Shown here: in pieces, positions 44,146 through 51,872 of the stretch
How positions within the stretch are numbered: the stretch's first letter is position 1
How the letters are laid out: each line of letters opens with the position of its first letter
NCBI RefSeq assembly: GCF_010725485.1
Contig: NZ_AP022598.1
Location: forward strand, 2,294,001 to 2,358,000
Direction: 5' to 3'
DNA length: 64,000 nucleotides
Source: Mycolicibacterium parafortuitum
GTDB lineage: Bacteria > Actinomycetota > Actinomycetes > Mycobacteriales > Mycobacteriaceae
Made by a program: the position numbers and the translations under genes
The notes under the pieces: generated by a model
What the model was told of the DNA's origin: nothing
What the model saw: the letters and a program-made list of their open reading frames with translations, nothing else
The model's database searches: none

Positions 44146-44174
44146 CGGAGCGGCCTAATTTCTAGGCGGCTCCG
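44146..44174 (-). promoter_or_regulatory. Upstream hairpin in front of DUF3073 gene
   Basis: CGGAGCGGCCTA (44146-44157) and TAGGCGGCTCCG (44163-44174) form a 12-base stem with one mismatch and a 5-base loop, about 25 bases upstream of the start. It may be an operator or a leader stem. Confidence 0.4.
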
Positions 44175-44272
44175 ATCTGAGTGTGTTTATTGTCCTGCGG
44201 TCAGCTTACCGTGCCGCGGGCCGTGCTGCTGGCAGGCCCTGTGGGAGCGCGCCTCCTGGGACAAAGCGAGGG

Positions 44273-45391
44273 TCAACGTGGCGCCCCGCCCCCACCCGAG
44301 CGCAGTCGCTCGACCGCCAACCGGCCCGCCCCGACAGCGTCGGCCGGCGGCAGCGAATCCGGGTCGATCGACGCGGCGACCTGGACGTCGCCGCCCGTCG
44401 TCAACGCGGTGTCGACCGGAATTCCGCGCTTGACCAGCGCCAACGCGATCACCCCTTCGTCGATGTGGTCCACCACCGTGCCGAGCCGCCCGACCACCCG
44501 GCCACCGGCGAGCACAGGATCTCCGGGTGACGGCCGGTCGCCGTCTCCGTCGAGGTGTAACTGGACCAGCATCCGCGGCGGCTTGCCGAGATTGTGCACC
44601 CGCGCGACGGTCTCCTGCCCGCGGTAGCACCCCTTGTCCAGGTGGACCGCGCCGACGCCGGGCCCGCCGATCCAGCCGACCTCGTGCGGGATGGTCCGCT
44701 CGTCGGTATCCACGCCGAGGCGTGGGCGCTGCGTGGCGACGCGGTGGGCCTCGTAGGCCCACACCCCGGCCGGGCGTGCGCCCGCCGCCACCAGAGCGCT
44801 GAACCGGTCGGCGAGACGCTCGCGCGGCACGACCAGGTCGACCTCCAGGCCGGCGCCGGGTAGCCGACGCACGAACCCGCCGTCCACCTCGACCGCGGCG
44901 CCCTCCGCTGGAAGCTCCGCCACCCCCAGGGCCGCCAGCAGCGCGGGCTCGGCGAGCGCGGGGCCGAGCAGCGAGAGCACGCCGAGGTCGGCGGGCTCGA
45001 CCGCGACGTCGGCCCAGAAGATCATCTTGCGCAGGAACGCCAGCAGCGGTTCACCACGCCACGGCTCGGTGTCGATCACGGTGCGGCCGTCGAGTTCGGT
45101 CTGCAGCCAGTGATCTTCGACACGGCCCTGCCCGTCGAGGCTCAGGTTCTCGACGACGAGGCCGTCGGCGAGTTCGCTGACGTGCTGGCTGGAGATGGTG
45201 TGCAGCCACGACTTGCGCTCGCCGCCGGTCAGCGTCAGCACCGCCCGGTGCGACCGGTCGACGACGACCGCGCCGGTGGCCGCGGCGCGCTGTTCGCCGA
45301 GCGGATCCCCGTAGTGCCAGACGGCGCCGGCGTCGGGCCCGTCCTCGGGGGCGGGGACCGCTGCCGCTGCTTTCGACATCTGGGAAGCCAT
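44273..45391 (-). CDS. Folate-binding YgfZ/GcvT-like protein (Rv0811c-like)
   Basis: The 372-residue protein has the T-protein fold with the YgfZ signature KGCYRGQETVARVHNLG, whose Cys is essential in E. coli YgfZ for folate-linked repair of iron-sulfur enzymes. The N-terminal region (LTLTGGERKSWLHTISSQHV) matches the folate-binding domain. It lies divergent from the aminodeoxychorismate-lyase-like gene, itself a folate-type enzyme, which suggests a folate context. The start is ATG 45391. Confidence 0.92.
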   Translation of the reverse strand: MASQMSKAAAAVPAPEDGPDAGAVWHYGDPLGEQRAAATGAVVVDRSHRAVLTLTGGERKSWLHTISSQHVSELADGLVVENLSLDGQGRVEDHWLQTELDGRTVIDTEPWRGEPLLAFLRKMIFWADVAVEPADLGVLSLLGPALAEPALLAALGVAELPAEGAAVEVDGGFVRRLPGAGLEVDLVVPRERLADRFSALVAAGARPAGVWAYEAHRVATQRPRLGVDTDERTIPHEVGWIGGPGVGAVHLDKGCYRGQETVARVHNLGKPPRMLVQLHLDGDGDRPSPGDPVLAGGRVVGRLGTVVDHIDEGVIALALVKRGIPVDTALTTGGDVQVAASIDPDSLPPADAVGAGRLAVERLRSGGGGAPR

Positions 45392-45428
45392 GGATCAACT
45401 CTACGAGTCCGGCACCGGCGGCCGCGGC

Positions 45429-45434
45429 TACGCT
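45429..45434 (+). promoter_or_regulatory. -10 box of aminodeoxychorismate-lyase-like gene (leaderless)
   Basis: TACGCT followed by eight bases and the ATG at 45443. Confidence 0.4.
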
Positions 45435-45442
45435 GAGGCCCC

Positions 45443-46324
45443 ATGGCCGAGCATCCGGGCGTCGTCGTCACCCTCGACGGGCAACTGCACGACCCGCAGG
45501 TTCCGCTGTTGCACGCCGACGATCTCGCAGCCGTGCGCGGCGACGGGATCTTCGAGACCCTGCTGATCCGCCAGGGTCGGCCGTGCCTGCTGGACGCGCA
45601 CCTGGGCCGGCTGGCGCACTCCGCGCAGCTGGTCGACCTTCCCGCCCCCGACACCGCGCGGTGGCGCGCCGCGGTCGACGTCGCGGTCGAGGCGTGGTCG
45701 GCCGGCGGCGGGAACGAGGGTGTGCTGCGGCTGGTGTATTCGCGGGGCCGTGAACACGGGTCCGCGCCGACCGCCTACGCCACGGTCGGGGCGGTGCCCG
45801 CCCGGGTGCACGCCGTACGCCGTGACGGGCTGGCGGCGCTGACCCTGGAACGCGGCCTGGCCGCCGACGGTATCGACGCGATGCCGTGGCTGCTGGCCGG
45901 CGCCAAGACGCTGTCCTACGCCGTCAACATGGCCGCGCTGCGGCACGCCGAACGCCACGGCGCCGGCGACGTCATCTTCGTCAGCACCGACGGTCACATC
46001 CTGGAGGGTCCACGCTCGACCGTGGTGATCGCGACCCCGACACCCGAGGGCCGAACCTGCCTGCTGACGCCGCCACCGTGGTATCCGATCCTGCGCGGCA
46101 CCACCCAGCAGGCGCTGTTCGAAGTGGCCCGCAACAAGGGCTACGACTGCGACTACCAGGCCCTCACCCCTGCTGACCTCTTTGCCGCACAAGGGGTTTG
46201 GCTGGTCTCCAGCATCACGCTCGCGGCCCGGGTGCACACCCTGGACGGCAAACCGCTCGCGGCCGCACCCCTGGCCGACGACATTTCGGCGTTGGTCGAC
46301 GCCGCGATCATCTGCGATCGCTGA
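45443..46324 (+). CDS. Aminodeoxychorismate lyase / class IV aminotransferase-like (Rv0812-like)
   Basis: The 293-residue PLP fold-type IV protein has VRGDGIFETLLI at the N-terminus, the catalytic Lys in LLAGAKTLSYAVNM, FVSTDGHILEGPRSTVV as phosphate-binding region, and LRGTTQQALFE. It could be PabC (aminodeoxychorismate to p-aminobenzoate, for folate) or a D-amino acid or branched-chain aminotransferase. The M. tuberculosis counterpart is usually called aminodeoxychorismate lyase. It is divergent from a folate-binding protein, which favours PabC. Its stop is followed 12 bases later by a new promoter. Confidence 0.88.
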   Translation: MAEHPGVVVTLDGQLHDPQVPLLHADDLAAVRGDGIFETLLIRQGRPCLLDAHLGRLAHSAQLVDLPAPDTARWRAAVDVAVEAWSAGGGNEGVLRLVYSRGREHGSAPTAYATVGAVPARVHAVRRDGLAALTLERGLAADGIDAMPWLLAGAKTLSYAVNMAALRHAERHGAGDVIFVSTDGHILEGPRSTVVIATPTPEGRTCLLTPPPWYPILRGTTQQALFEVARNKGYDCDYQALTPADLFAAQGVWLVSSITLAARVHTLDGKPLAAAPLADDISALVDAAIICDR

Positions 46325-46336
46325 CCGCTAAATCGG

Positions 46337-46365
46337 TTGTCGGCCTGTCGAAGCGGGAGTACGGT
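46337..46365 (+). promoter_or_regulatory. Promoter of a possible small transcript
   Basis: TTGTCG (46337-46342), exactly 17 bases, TACGGT (46360-46365). The predicted start of transcription is near 46372, nine bases before a very strong ribosome site. Neither neighbour gene explains it. Confidence 0.5.
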
Positions 46366-46381
46366 CGCGGGTACACAGGGA

Positions 46382-46393
46382 AGGAGGTGGTCC
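46382..46393 (+). promoter_or_regulatory. Exceptionally long Shine-Dalgarno sequence
   Basis: AGGAGGTGGTCC (46382-46393) pairs with the 3' end of mycobacterial 16S rRNA over about 12-13 positions with one G-U pair. Ordinary sites here show 4-6. No long reading frame starts at the right distance, so it either serves a tiny peptide or traps ribosomes. Confidence 0.6.
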
Positions 46394-46399
46394 GACAAA

Positions 46400-46438
46400 T
46401 TGATTGACTTATGGACATGTGAGGTGGCTGCGAGCTAG
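46400..46438 (+). CDS. Possible 12-residue leader peptide
   Basis: A TTG start 6 bases after the long Shine-Dalgarno duplex opens MIDLWTCEVAAS and a TAG stop. Alternatives in the same leader are TTG 46404, which gives a 62-residue frame running past the hairpin, and ATG 46411, which gives three residues. The peptide has one Trp and one Cys. This is a candidate, not a proven gene. Confidence 0.3.
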   Translation: MIDLWTCEVAAS

Positions 46439-46496
46439 CAGCGCCGGGAGAGCGCTTGTCGCACCTGTGCGCGCTGGCGAATTCCCCGCAGTCACC

Positions 46497-46549
46497 CGGC
46501 CCCCGAGCCTCCTGGTCTTGTCCGACCAGGAACAACGGCTCGGGGGCCG
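46497..46549 (+). terminator. Nested perfect hairpin
   Basis: CGGCCCCCGAGCC (46497-46509) pairs perfectly with GGCTCGGGGGCCG (46537-46549). Inside, CCTGGTC (46511-46517) pairs with GACCAGG (46524-46530). The outer 13 and inner 7 base pairs make a very stable structure that could terminate the small transcript or act as an sRNA domain. Confidence 0.6.
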
Positions 46550-46599
46550 CTCCATGTTTCGGGCCGTGCACATCGGGCGGATTCTGCGATGATGCCGCT

Positions 46600-47460
46600 A
46601 TGCATACGTCCTGGGCCGGGGGATGGGCGCTGGCCTGCGCGGTCGCCGTCGTCACCGTCTCGGCCTGCGCGCCGACGGCCGGCACCGCGCCGACACTGGA
46701 CGCGACGAAGTGCCGCAAGGACGCACTCGGCACGCTCTACCCCGGGATCCTGACCTTCGGCGCCGACCAACCGGTGTATCCGCCCTGGTACAAGGGTGAC
46801 GACCCGGCCAACGGCGAGGGATTCGAGTCCGCGCTCGCTTACGCCGTCGCCGCCGAACTGCAGTACGGCGGCGACGACGTGCGATGGGTGCGGGTGCCGT
46901 TCAACACGGCCCTTGCACCCGGGCCGAAGGCCTTCGACGTGAACCTCTCCCAGTTCTCCATCACCGAACAGCGGCGCGCGGCAGTGGACTTCTCCAGCCC
47001 GTACTTCGACGTCACACAGGCGGTGGTGACCGTGCGCGACTCCCGTGCCGCAGGGGTCACCACCATCTCCGGGCTAAGCCGGCTCACGCTGGGGACGCAG
47101 GTCGGCAGCACCGGACACACTGCCGCGTCTGACCTGATCGGATCTGGGTCGGTGCAGACCTACCACACCCTCATCGATGCCAAGATGGCGCTGCTCGGCC
47201 GGCAGATCGACGCGATCGTCCTGGATTTGCCGACGGCGCTCGCCGTTGCCGGCGACCTGCGCGACGGCGTCCTGCTGGGCCAACTACCGTCCGCCGGTGG
47301 GGAGGTCGAGCAGTTCGGCATCGTGTTGGCGCGCGACAGTCCGCTGACCCGGTGCGTGTCCTGGGCGGTGGACTCGCTGCGCGCCGACGGCACGTTGGTC
47401 AAGCTGCAGAACCGCTGGCTCAGGGACACCGGATCTGTCGCGGTGCTGGCTCAAGGCTGA
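46600..47460 (+). CDS. Solute-binding lipoprotein (amino-acid ABC-type, orphan)
   Basis: The 286-residue protein has a signal peptide with a lipobox ending at VSAC (Cys near residue 23), then a type 2 periplasmic-binding fold (SBP_bac_3): ILTFGADQPVYPPW, the acidic ligand site DVNLSQFSITEQRRAAVDFSSPYF, and IVLDLPTALAV. It should bind a polar solute outside the membrane. No permease or ATPase gene is adjacent, so it works with distant partners or as a sensor. The start is ATG 46600. Confidence 0.85.
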   Translation: MHTSWAGGWALACAVAVVTVSACAPTAGTAPTLDATKCRKDALGTLYPGILTFGADQPVYPPWYKGDDPANGEGFESALAYAVAAELQYGGDDVRWVRVPFNTALAPGPKAFDVNLSQFSITEQRRAAVDFSSPYFDVTQAVVTVRDSRAAGVTTISGLSRLTLGTQVGSTGHTAASDLIGSGSVQTYHTLIDAKMALLGRQIDAIVLDLPTALAVAGDLRDGVLLGQLPSAGGEVEQFGIVLARDSPLTRCVSWAVDSLRADGTLVKLQNRWLRDTGSVAVLAQG

Positions 47461-47555
47461 CGGCCAGCTCGCCCTGAACAGGCCTGTCGTCCATATTTTC
47501 CATTCACCAATGCGTCATAAGCCCAGTAAAACGCGTAGTTGACCCTGCCTCTCAT

Positions 47556-47570
47556 TGAAGTTAATCTTCA
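47556..47570. promoter_or_regulatory. Inverted repeat upstream of the eight-gene operon
   Basis: TGAAG-TTAAT-CTTCA lies 38 bases before the first gene of the acyl-CoA operon in an AT-rich stretch, followed by CACTTCACATTGTGATGAT. It is a candidate operator for the 47608-55273 operon. Confidence 0.4.
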
Positions 47571-47607
47571 CTTCACATTGTGATGATCGACATGAGAGGA
47601 CGCCGAC

Positions 47608-48435
47608 GTGGGCGCAGGCAAGCTTGACGGCAAGGTGGCACTGATCTCCGGATCGGGACGGGGTATCGGACGTGCGGTCGCTGAGAAGCTGGCCGCCGAG
47701 GGCGCCCGCGTGGTCGTCAACGATCTAGACGCCGAGCCCGCCAGGGAAGCCGTCGCCGCGATCGAGGCCGCCGGCGGACAGGCCGTCGCCTGCGTCGGCA
47801 GCGTCACCGACCCCGAGTTCGCCGAGCGTTTCGTCGCCACCGCGGTGGAGAACTTCGGCGGACTGGACATCATCGTCAACAACGCCGGCTACACCTGGGA
47901 CAACGTCATCCAGAAGATGACCGACCAGCAGTGGAACGACATCATCGACGTGCACCTGACCGCGCCGTTCCGCATCTTGCGGGCTGCGCAGCCGGTCATC
48001 TCCGGGCTGGCCAAGAAGGAGAAGGCCGAGAACGGGAAGGCCAACCGCCGCGCGATCGTCAACACCTCGTCCATCTCGGGCATGCAGGGCAACCCGGGTC
48101 AGGTCAACTACTCGACCGCCAAGGCCGGCCTGCTCGGTATGACCAAGACGCTGGCCAAGGAGTGGGGCCGCTACAACGTCACCGTCAACGCCATCGCCTA
48201 CGGCGTGATCAACACCCGGCTAACCACGGTGACCACCGAGGAGAAGACGATCGACGTCGACGGCCGCGAGATCAAGGTCGGCGTCAACCCCGCTGTGTAC
48301 GAGACCGTCACCTCTCAGATCGCCCTCGGCCGTGGCGGCGAGGTCGAGGAGGCCGCCGGCGCGGTGTACCTGCTGTGCGCCCCCGAGTCCAGCTACATCA
48401 CCGCGCAGACGCTGGTCTGCAGCGGCGGGGCGTGA
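47608..48435 (+). CDS. SDR-family 3-hydroxyacyl dehydrogenase/reductase
   Basis: The 275-residue classical SDR has the cofactor motif SGSGRGIG, NNAGYTWDN and the catalytic STSISG/YSTAK (in NTSSISGMQGNPGQVNYSTAK). In an operon with a hydratase and a dehydrogenase, it is probably the 3-hydroxyacyl-CoA dehydrogenase of the beta-oxidation end, though the keto-reducing step is also possible. GTG 47608 opens the operon after an AT-rich promoter region; its stop overlaps the next GTG by 4 bases. Confidence 0.88.
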   Translation: MGAGKLDGKVALISGSGRGIGRAVAEKLAAEGARVVVNDLDAEPAREAVAAIEAAGGQAVACVGSVTDPEFAERFVATAVENFGGLDIIVNNAGYTWDNVIQKMTDQQWNDIIDVHLTAPFRILRAAQPVISGLAKKEKAENGKANRRAIVNTSSISGMQGNPGQVNYSTAKAGLLGMTKTLAKEWGRYNVTVNAIAYGVINTRLTTVTTEEKTIDVDGREIKVGVNPAVYETVTSQIALGRGGEVEEAAGAVYLLCAPESSYITAQTLVCSGGA

Positions 48436-49301
48436 GCGGAGGAGCGGTGCCGGACCACCGTCAGCCGCCGGCGTACGAGGAGATCGACTACCGATTCGAC
48501 GACGGCATCGCGGTCATCAGCTTCAATGCGCCGCAGCGCCGAAATGCGTTGCGCAACCGGATGTTGCGTGACCTGTGGGAGGCACTCGACTTTGCCGACC
48601 GCGATCCGGCGGTCCGCGCAGTAGTGCTGACCGGCGCCGGCAAGCACTTCTGTGTCGGGGCCGAACTCACCGGTCCCAACACGTTGATCGACTGCCTCGA
48701 AGAGGATCGGGCCGGGCACACGCCCACCGGTTACCGCGAGCCCGGCGGACGGGTGAGCGAGCGGCTCTTCGACATGCGCACCCCCGTCGTCGCGGCTGTC
48801 AACGGAGACGCCGTCGGCGGCGGGGCTTCCATCATGGCGGCCACCGATGTCCGGATCGCCGGGGAGACTTCGCGGTTCGGATTCGTGTTCACCCGGCGCG
48901 GTGTCGTCCCGGAGAGCGCGTCCTCGTGGTTCCTGCCGCGACTGGTGGGCTTGACCCGTGCCACCGACTGGGTGCTGTCGGGACGTGTCTTCGACGCCGC
49001 GGAGGCCTATGCGGCAGGGCTGCTGACCCGCGTCGTCGCGGCGGATGCCGTGCTCGACGAGGCAATCGCCTACGCCCGGGTGTTCGTCACCGAGACGTCA
49101 CCGACGTCGGTGGCGCTGGCACGCAGGCTTCTCGGGCGCAGCTGGGGGCATGCGACGCCCCGCGCGGCCTCCGAGGACGAATCCCGCGTGTACGCGAGCC
49201 GACTGCGCTCCGCCGATGTGCACGAAGGTGTCGTGTCGTTCCTGGAACGGCGCCCCGCGGTGTTCCCACCGCTCGACGACGACGCCGCCGACTACTTCTG
49301 A
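48432..49301 (+). CDS. Enoyl-CoA hydratase/isomerase family protein
   Basis: The 289-residue crotonase-fold protein has the CoA-binding/oxyanion segments GKHFCVGAEL and NGDAVGGGASIMAATDVRIA and the catalytic-loop region RRGVVPESASSWFLPRLVG, where Glu in PES is the usual hydratase/isomerase position. GTG 48432 overlaps the SDR stop; GTG 48447 is an in-frame alternative. It should hydrate a 2-enoyl-CoA produced in this pathway. Confidence 0.87.
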   Translation: MSGGAVPDHRQPPAYEEIDYRFDDGIAVISFNAPQRRNALRNRMLRDLWEALDFADRDPAVRAVVLTGAGKHFCVGAELTGPNTLIDCLEEDRAGHTPTGYREPGGRVSERLFDMRTPVVAAVNGDAVGGGASIMAATDVRIAGETSRFGFVFTRRGVVPESASSWFLPRLVGLTRATDWVLSGRVFDAAEAYAAGLLTRVVAADAVLDEAIAYARVFVTETSPTSVALARRLLGRSWGHATPRAASEDESRVYASRLRSADVHEGVVSFLERRPAVFPPLDDDAADYF

Positions 49302-49320
49302 CCCCGACCCGGAGGACCAC

Positions 49321-50316
49321 GTGGCCGCCTCAACACCGTTCACCGCATGTCAATACGGCACGGACGCCGAATTCACCCATGACCCAGCGGGTATCGCGAA
49401 CTACAACGAGAGTGTCTACGTCAACTTCGTCGACCCGCTCAGCGAGGTCAGCGCGCTCATGCGAATCGGAAACAGGCCCACCATGGGCTATTCCGAGGCG
49501 ACGGTGCAGTTGACGCTGCCCGGCGGGAAGATCGCGTTGCGTGCCGGACGGCAGCCCAAGGAGACCAACGACGATTGGTCCACCCAGGGTCTGGAGATCA
49601 AGCCCGTTGACGCGACCCGAACCTGGGAAGTCAACTACCGCAACACCGTCGCACTCATCGGCACACCGTCACTGCTCGCCGACCGCGGCAGGCAGGCACT
49701 GAAGAACTCACCGTCGGTCGAGTGCGAGATCTCGCTGACGTTCGAGGCGTCGGTGCCGCTGTTCACGATCGCAGAAGACGGCGACTGCACGCCGGGCAGC
49801 TCGCAGATCGCCACCGACCACTACGAGCAGTTCGGCCACGTCTCAGGCTCGGTCCGTCTCGGCTCGACGACGTGGACCATCGACCGGGCCACGTCCTTCC
49901 GCGACCATTCCTGGGGTCCGCGGGAGTGGGCGTCCTACACCGGAGAATGGTTGGCGGCCTGGCTCGTCGACGGCACCGCGATCACCGCGTACGGGGAGTT
50001 CGAGCCGACCGGAGAGCGGGTCTCCGGCGGCGTGGTCATCACCCCCGACGGCGTCTTCCACCCGGTCCGCGACTACACCGTCTACACCGACTATGCGGGC
50101 GAGGCGACATACTCAGGCCGCAACACCGCGGTCATCACCGCCGACGGGCTGCCGACGCTGGTGCTGGACGGCACCATCAACCACTTCGTGCCGGTCACCC
50201 AGCGCACGGCCGACCGCGCCGCGCGGATGGGTCAGATGTCTGTCCGGTACGCCGGTGGTCATGGCGGGTGGGGGATCGCAGAGTTCCTGCGACCCCTCGC
50301 ATCTGGCGCCAAGTAG
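49321..50316 (+). CDS. AttH/CrtC-like lipocalin-fold protein
   Basis: The 331-residue protein has YNESVYVNFVDP, alternating beta-strand sequence, and SFRDHSWGPREW in the middle. This motif (RDHSWG) marks the AttH/hydroxyneurosporene synthase-like (DUF7064/7065-type) double-lipocalin family. Members of this fold hydrate or isomerise hydrophobic chains, or bind lipids; none of the actinobacterial ones I know is characterised. The start is GTG 49321. It lies 19 bases after the hydratase and 8 before the ligase, firmly inside the operon. Confidence 0.78.
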   Translation: MAASTPFTACQYGTDAEFTHDPAGIANYNESVYVNFVDPLSEVSALMRIGNRPTMGYSEATVQLTLPGGKIALRAGRQPKETNDDWSTQGLEIKPVDATRTWEVNYRNTVALIGTPSLLADRGRQALKNSPSVECEISLTFEASVPLFTIAEDGDCTPGSSQIATDHYEQFGHVSGSVRLGSTTWTIDRATSFRDHSWGPREWASYTGEWLAAWLVDGTAITAYGEFEPTGERVSGGVVITPDGVFHPVRDYTVYTDYAGEATYSGRNTAVITADGLPTLVLDGTINHFVPVTQRTADRAARMGQMSVRYAGGHGGWGIAEFLRPLASGAK

Positions 50317-50324
50317 CCCCGTCG

Positions 50325-51872
50325 ATGTATCCCGGTCCTCACGTCGGCGAACACCCCGACCGGCTCGCGGTGATCATGGCCGGCAGCCGTGACAGCCTGA
50401 CCTACCGTCAGTTGGACGAGCGGGCCAACCGCGTCGCCAACTACTTCCGCTCGATCGGCCTGGGCCGGACCGACCACATCGCGATCTTCACCGAGAACCA
50501 CCTCGACATGATTGTGACGATGTCTGCGGCCGAGCGGTGCGGGCTCTACTACACCCCGATCAACTCGTTCCTGTCCGTCGAGGAAGCCGCCTACATCGTG
50601 GACGACTGCGGGGCGAGGCTTCTGGTCACGACGGAGGCGAAACTCGAAGTCGCCCAGGGATTCCCGGATTGCTGCCCGACGGTCGAGCACTGGCTGACCA
50701 TCGGAACGGATGTGCCGCCCGCGCCGTTCGCGAGCTTCGAAGCCGTCATCGAACGGCATCCGTCGACCCCGGTCGAGCACGAGCGGCTCGGCACCCCGAT
50801 GTTCTACTCGTCGGGCACCACGGGACGGCCGAAGGCCGTCAAGCGGCAGCTGCCCGACGTGGCGCCGGACGAGCAGCTCGGGATCGAGGCGATGGGCCGG
50901 CGGCTGTTCCGGATGTGCGAGGGCATGACGTTCCTGTCGACCGCGCCGCTCTACCACTCCGGCCCACAGTCCAGCATCTCGATCGGACTGCGGCTGGGCG
51001 CCACCATCATCGTGATGGAACGCTTCGACACCGAGGGCTTCCTGGCCCTGATCGAGGAGTTCCGCGTCACCCACACCATGGTGGTCCCGACCATGTTCTC
51101 CCGGGTGCTCAAGCTGCCCAGCGAGATTCGCGACAGGTACGACTACTCGTCGCTGGAGGCCGTGGTGCACGGAGCCGCACCGTGCCCGCGGCAGGTCAAG
51201 CAGGACATGCTGGATTGGTGGGGCCCGGTGATCTACGAGTACTACGGCGGCACCGAGGCCAACGGCACCTGTGGATGTACACCACAGGAATGGCTGGCCA
51301 ACCCCGGGACGGTGGGCAAGGCCTTCTTCGGCGAGATCGTGATCCGTGACGACGACGGCAACGACCTACCCCCCGGCGTTCCCGGCACCATCTGGTTCCG
51401 CGGCGGCAACAGCTCGTTCGAATACCTCAACGACCCCGAGAAGACCGCCGAGGCGCAGGATCCCAGTGGAACCATGTCCAAGATCGGGGACATCGGCTAC
51501 CTCAATTCCGACGGGTACCTGTTCCTGACCGACCGGCAGGCGTTCGTCATCATCTCCGGTGGTGTGAACATCTATCCGCAGGAGATCGAGAACCTTCTCA
51601 TCACCCATCCCGAGGTCATGGACGCCGCGGTGTTCGGAGTCCCCGACGAAGACATGGGCGAGGCGGTCAAAGCGGTCATCCAGCCGCTCGACCCGCACGG
51701 CGGAACACCCGAGCTGGCACAGCGTCTGGGCGAGTTCTGCGCCGAGCACCTGGCCCGGTTCAAACGGCCGCGATCGTTCGACTTCATCGACGAGATGCCC
51801 CGGCTGCCCACCGGGAAGCTCTACAAGCGGCAACTGCGAGATCAGTACTGGAAGGACATGGCGGGTGCGTAG
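50325..51872 (+). CDS. Acyl-CoA synthetase (AMP-forming, FadD)
   Basis: The 515-residue adenylate-forming ligase has the P-loop FYSSGTTGRPKAVK, the YYGGTEANG motif, GDIGYLNSDGYLFLTDRQ with the hinge Asp, and the C-terminal catalytic Lys region LPRLPTGKLYKRQ. It activates a carboxylic acid to its CoA thioester at the entry of the pathway. It is related to the FadD4 group, without a substrate that can be read from sequence. The ATG at 50325 lies 8 bases after the AttH-like gene, and its end overlaps the next gene by 8 bases. Confidence 0.9.
   Translation: MYPGPHVGEHPDRLAVIMAGSRDSLTYRQLDERANRVANYFRSIGLGRTDHIAIFTENHLDMIVTMSAAERCGLYYTPINSFLSVEEAAYIVDDCGARLLVTTEAKLEVAQGFPDCCPTVEHWLTIGTDVPPAPFASFEAVIERHPSTPVEHERLGTPMFYSSGTTGRPKAVKRQLPDVAPDEQLGIEAMGRRLFRMCEGMTFLSTAPLYHSGPQSSISIGLRLGATIIVMERFDTEGFLALIEEFRVTHTMVVPTMFSRVLKLPSEIRDRYDYSSLEAVVHGAAPCPRQVKQDMLDWWGPVIYEYYGGTEANGTCGCTPQEWLANPGTVGKAFFGEIVIRDDDGNDLPPGVPGTIWFRGGNSSFEYLNDPEKTAEAQDPSGTMSKIGDIGYLNSDGYLFLTDRQAFVIISGGVNIYPQEIENLLITHPEVMDAAVFGVPDEDMGEAVKAVIQPLDPHGGTPELAQRLGEFCAEHLARFKRPRSFDFIDEMPRLPTGKLYKRQLRDQYWKDMAGA

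Noticed and set aside
46400..46500. tRNA-like gene in the structured gap
   Set aside because: No D-arm, anticodon arm, T-loop GTTCGA motif or CCA-proximal acceptor stem can be drawn.
46404..46592. A 62-residue frame after the strong SD (TTG 46404) as a real protein
   Set aside because: It runs through both arms of the nested hairpin, whose perfect pairing suggests RNA-level constraint, and the start is 16 bases from the SD core. I kept the shorter peptide only as a low-confidence candidate.
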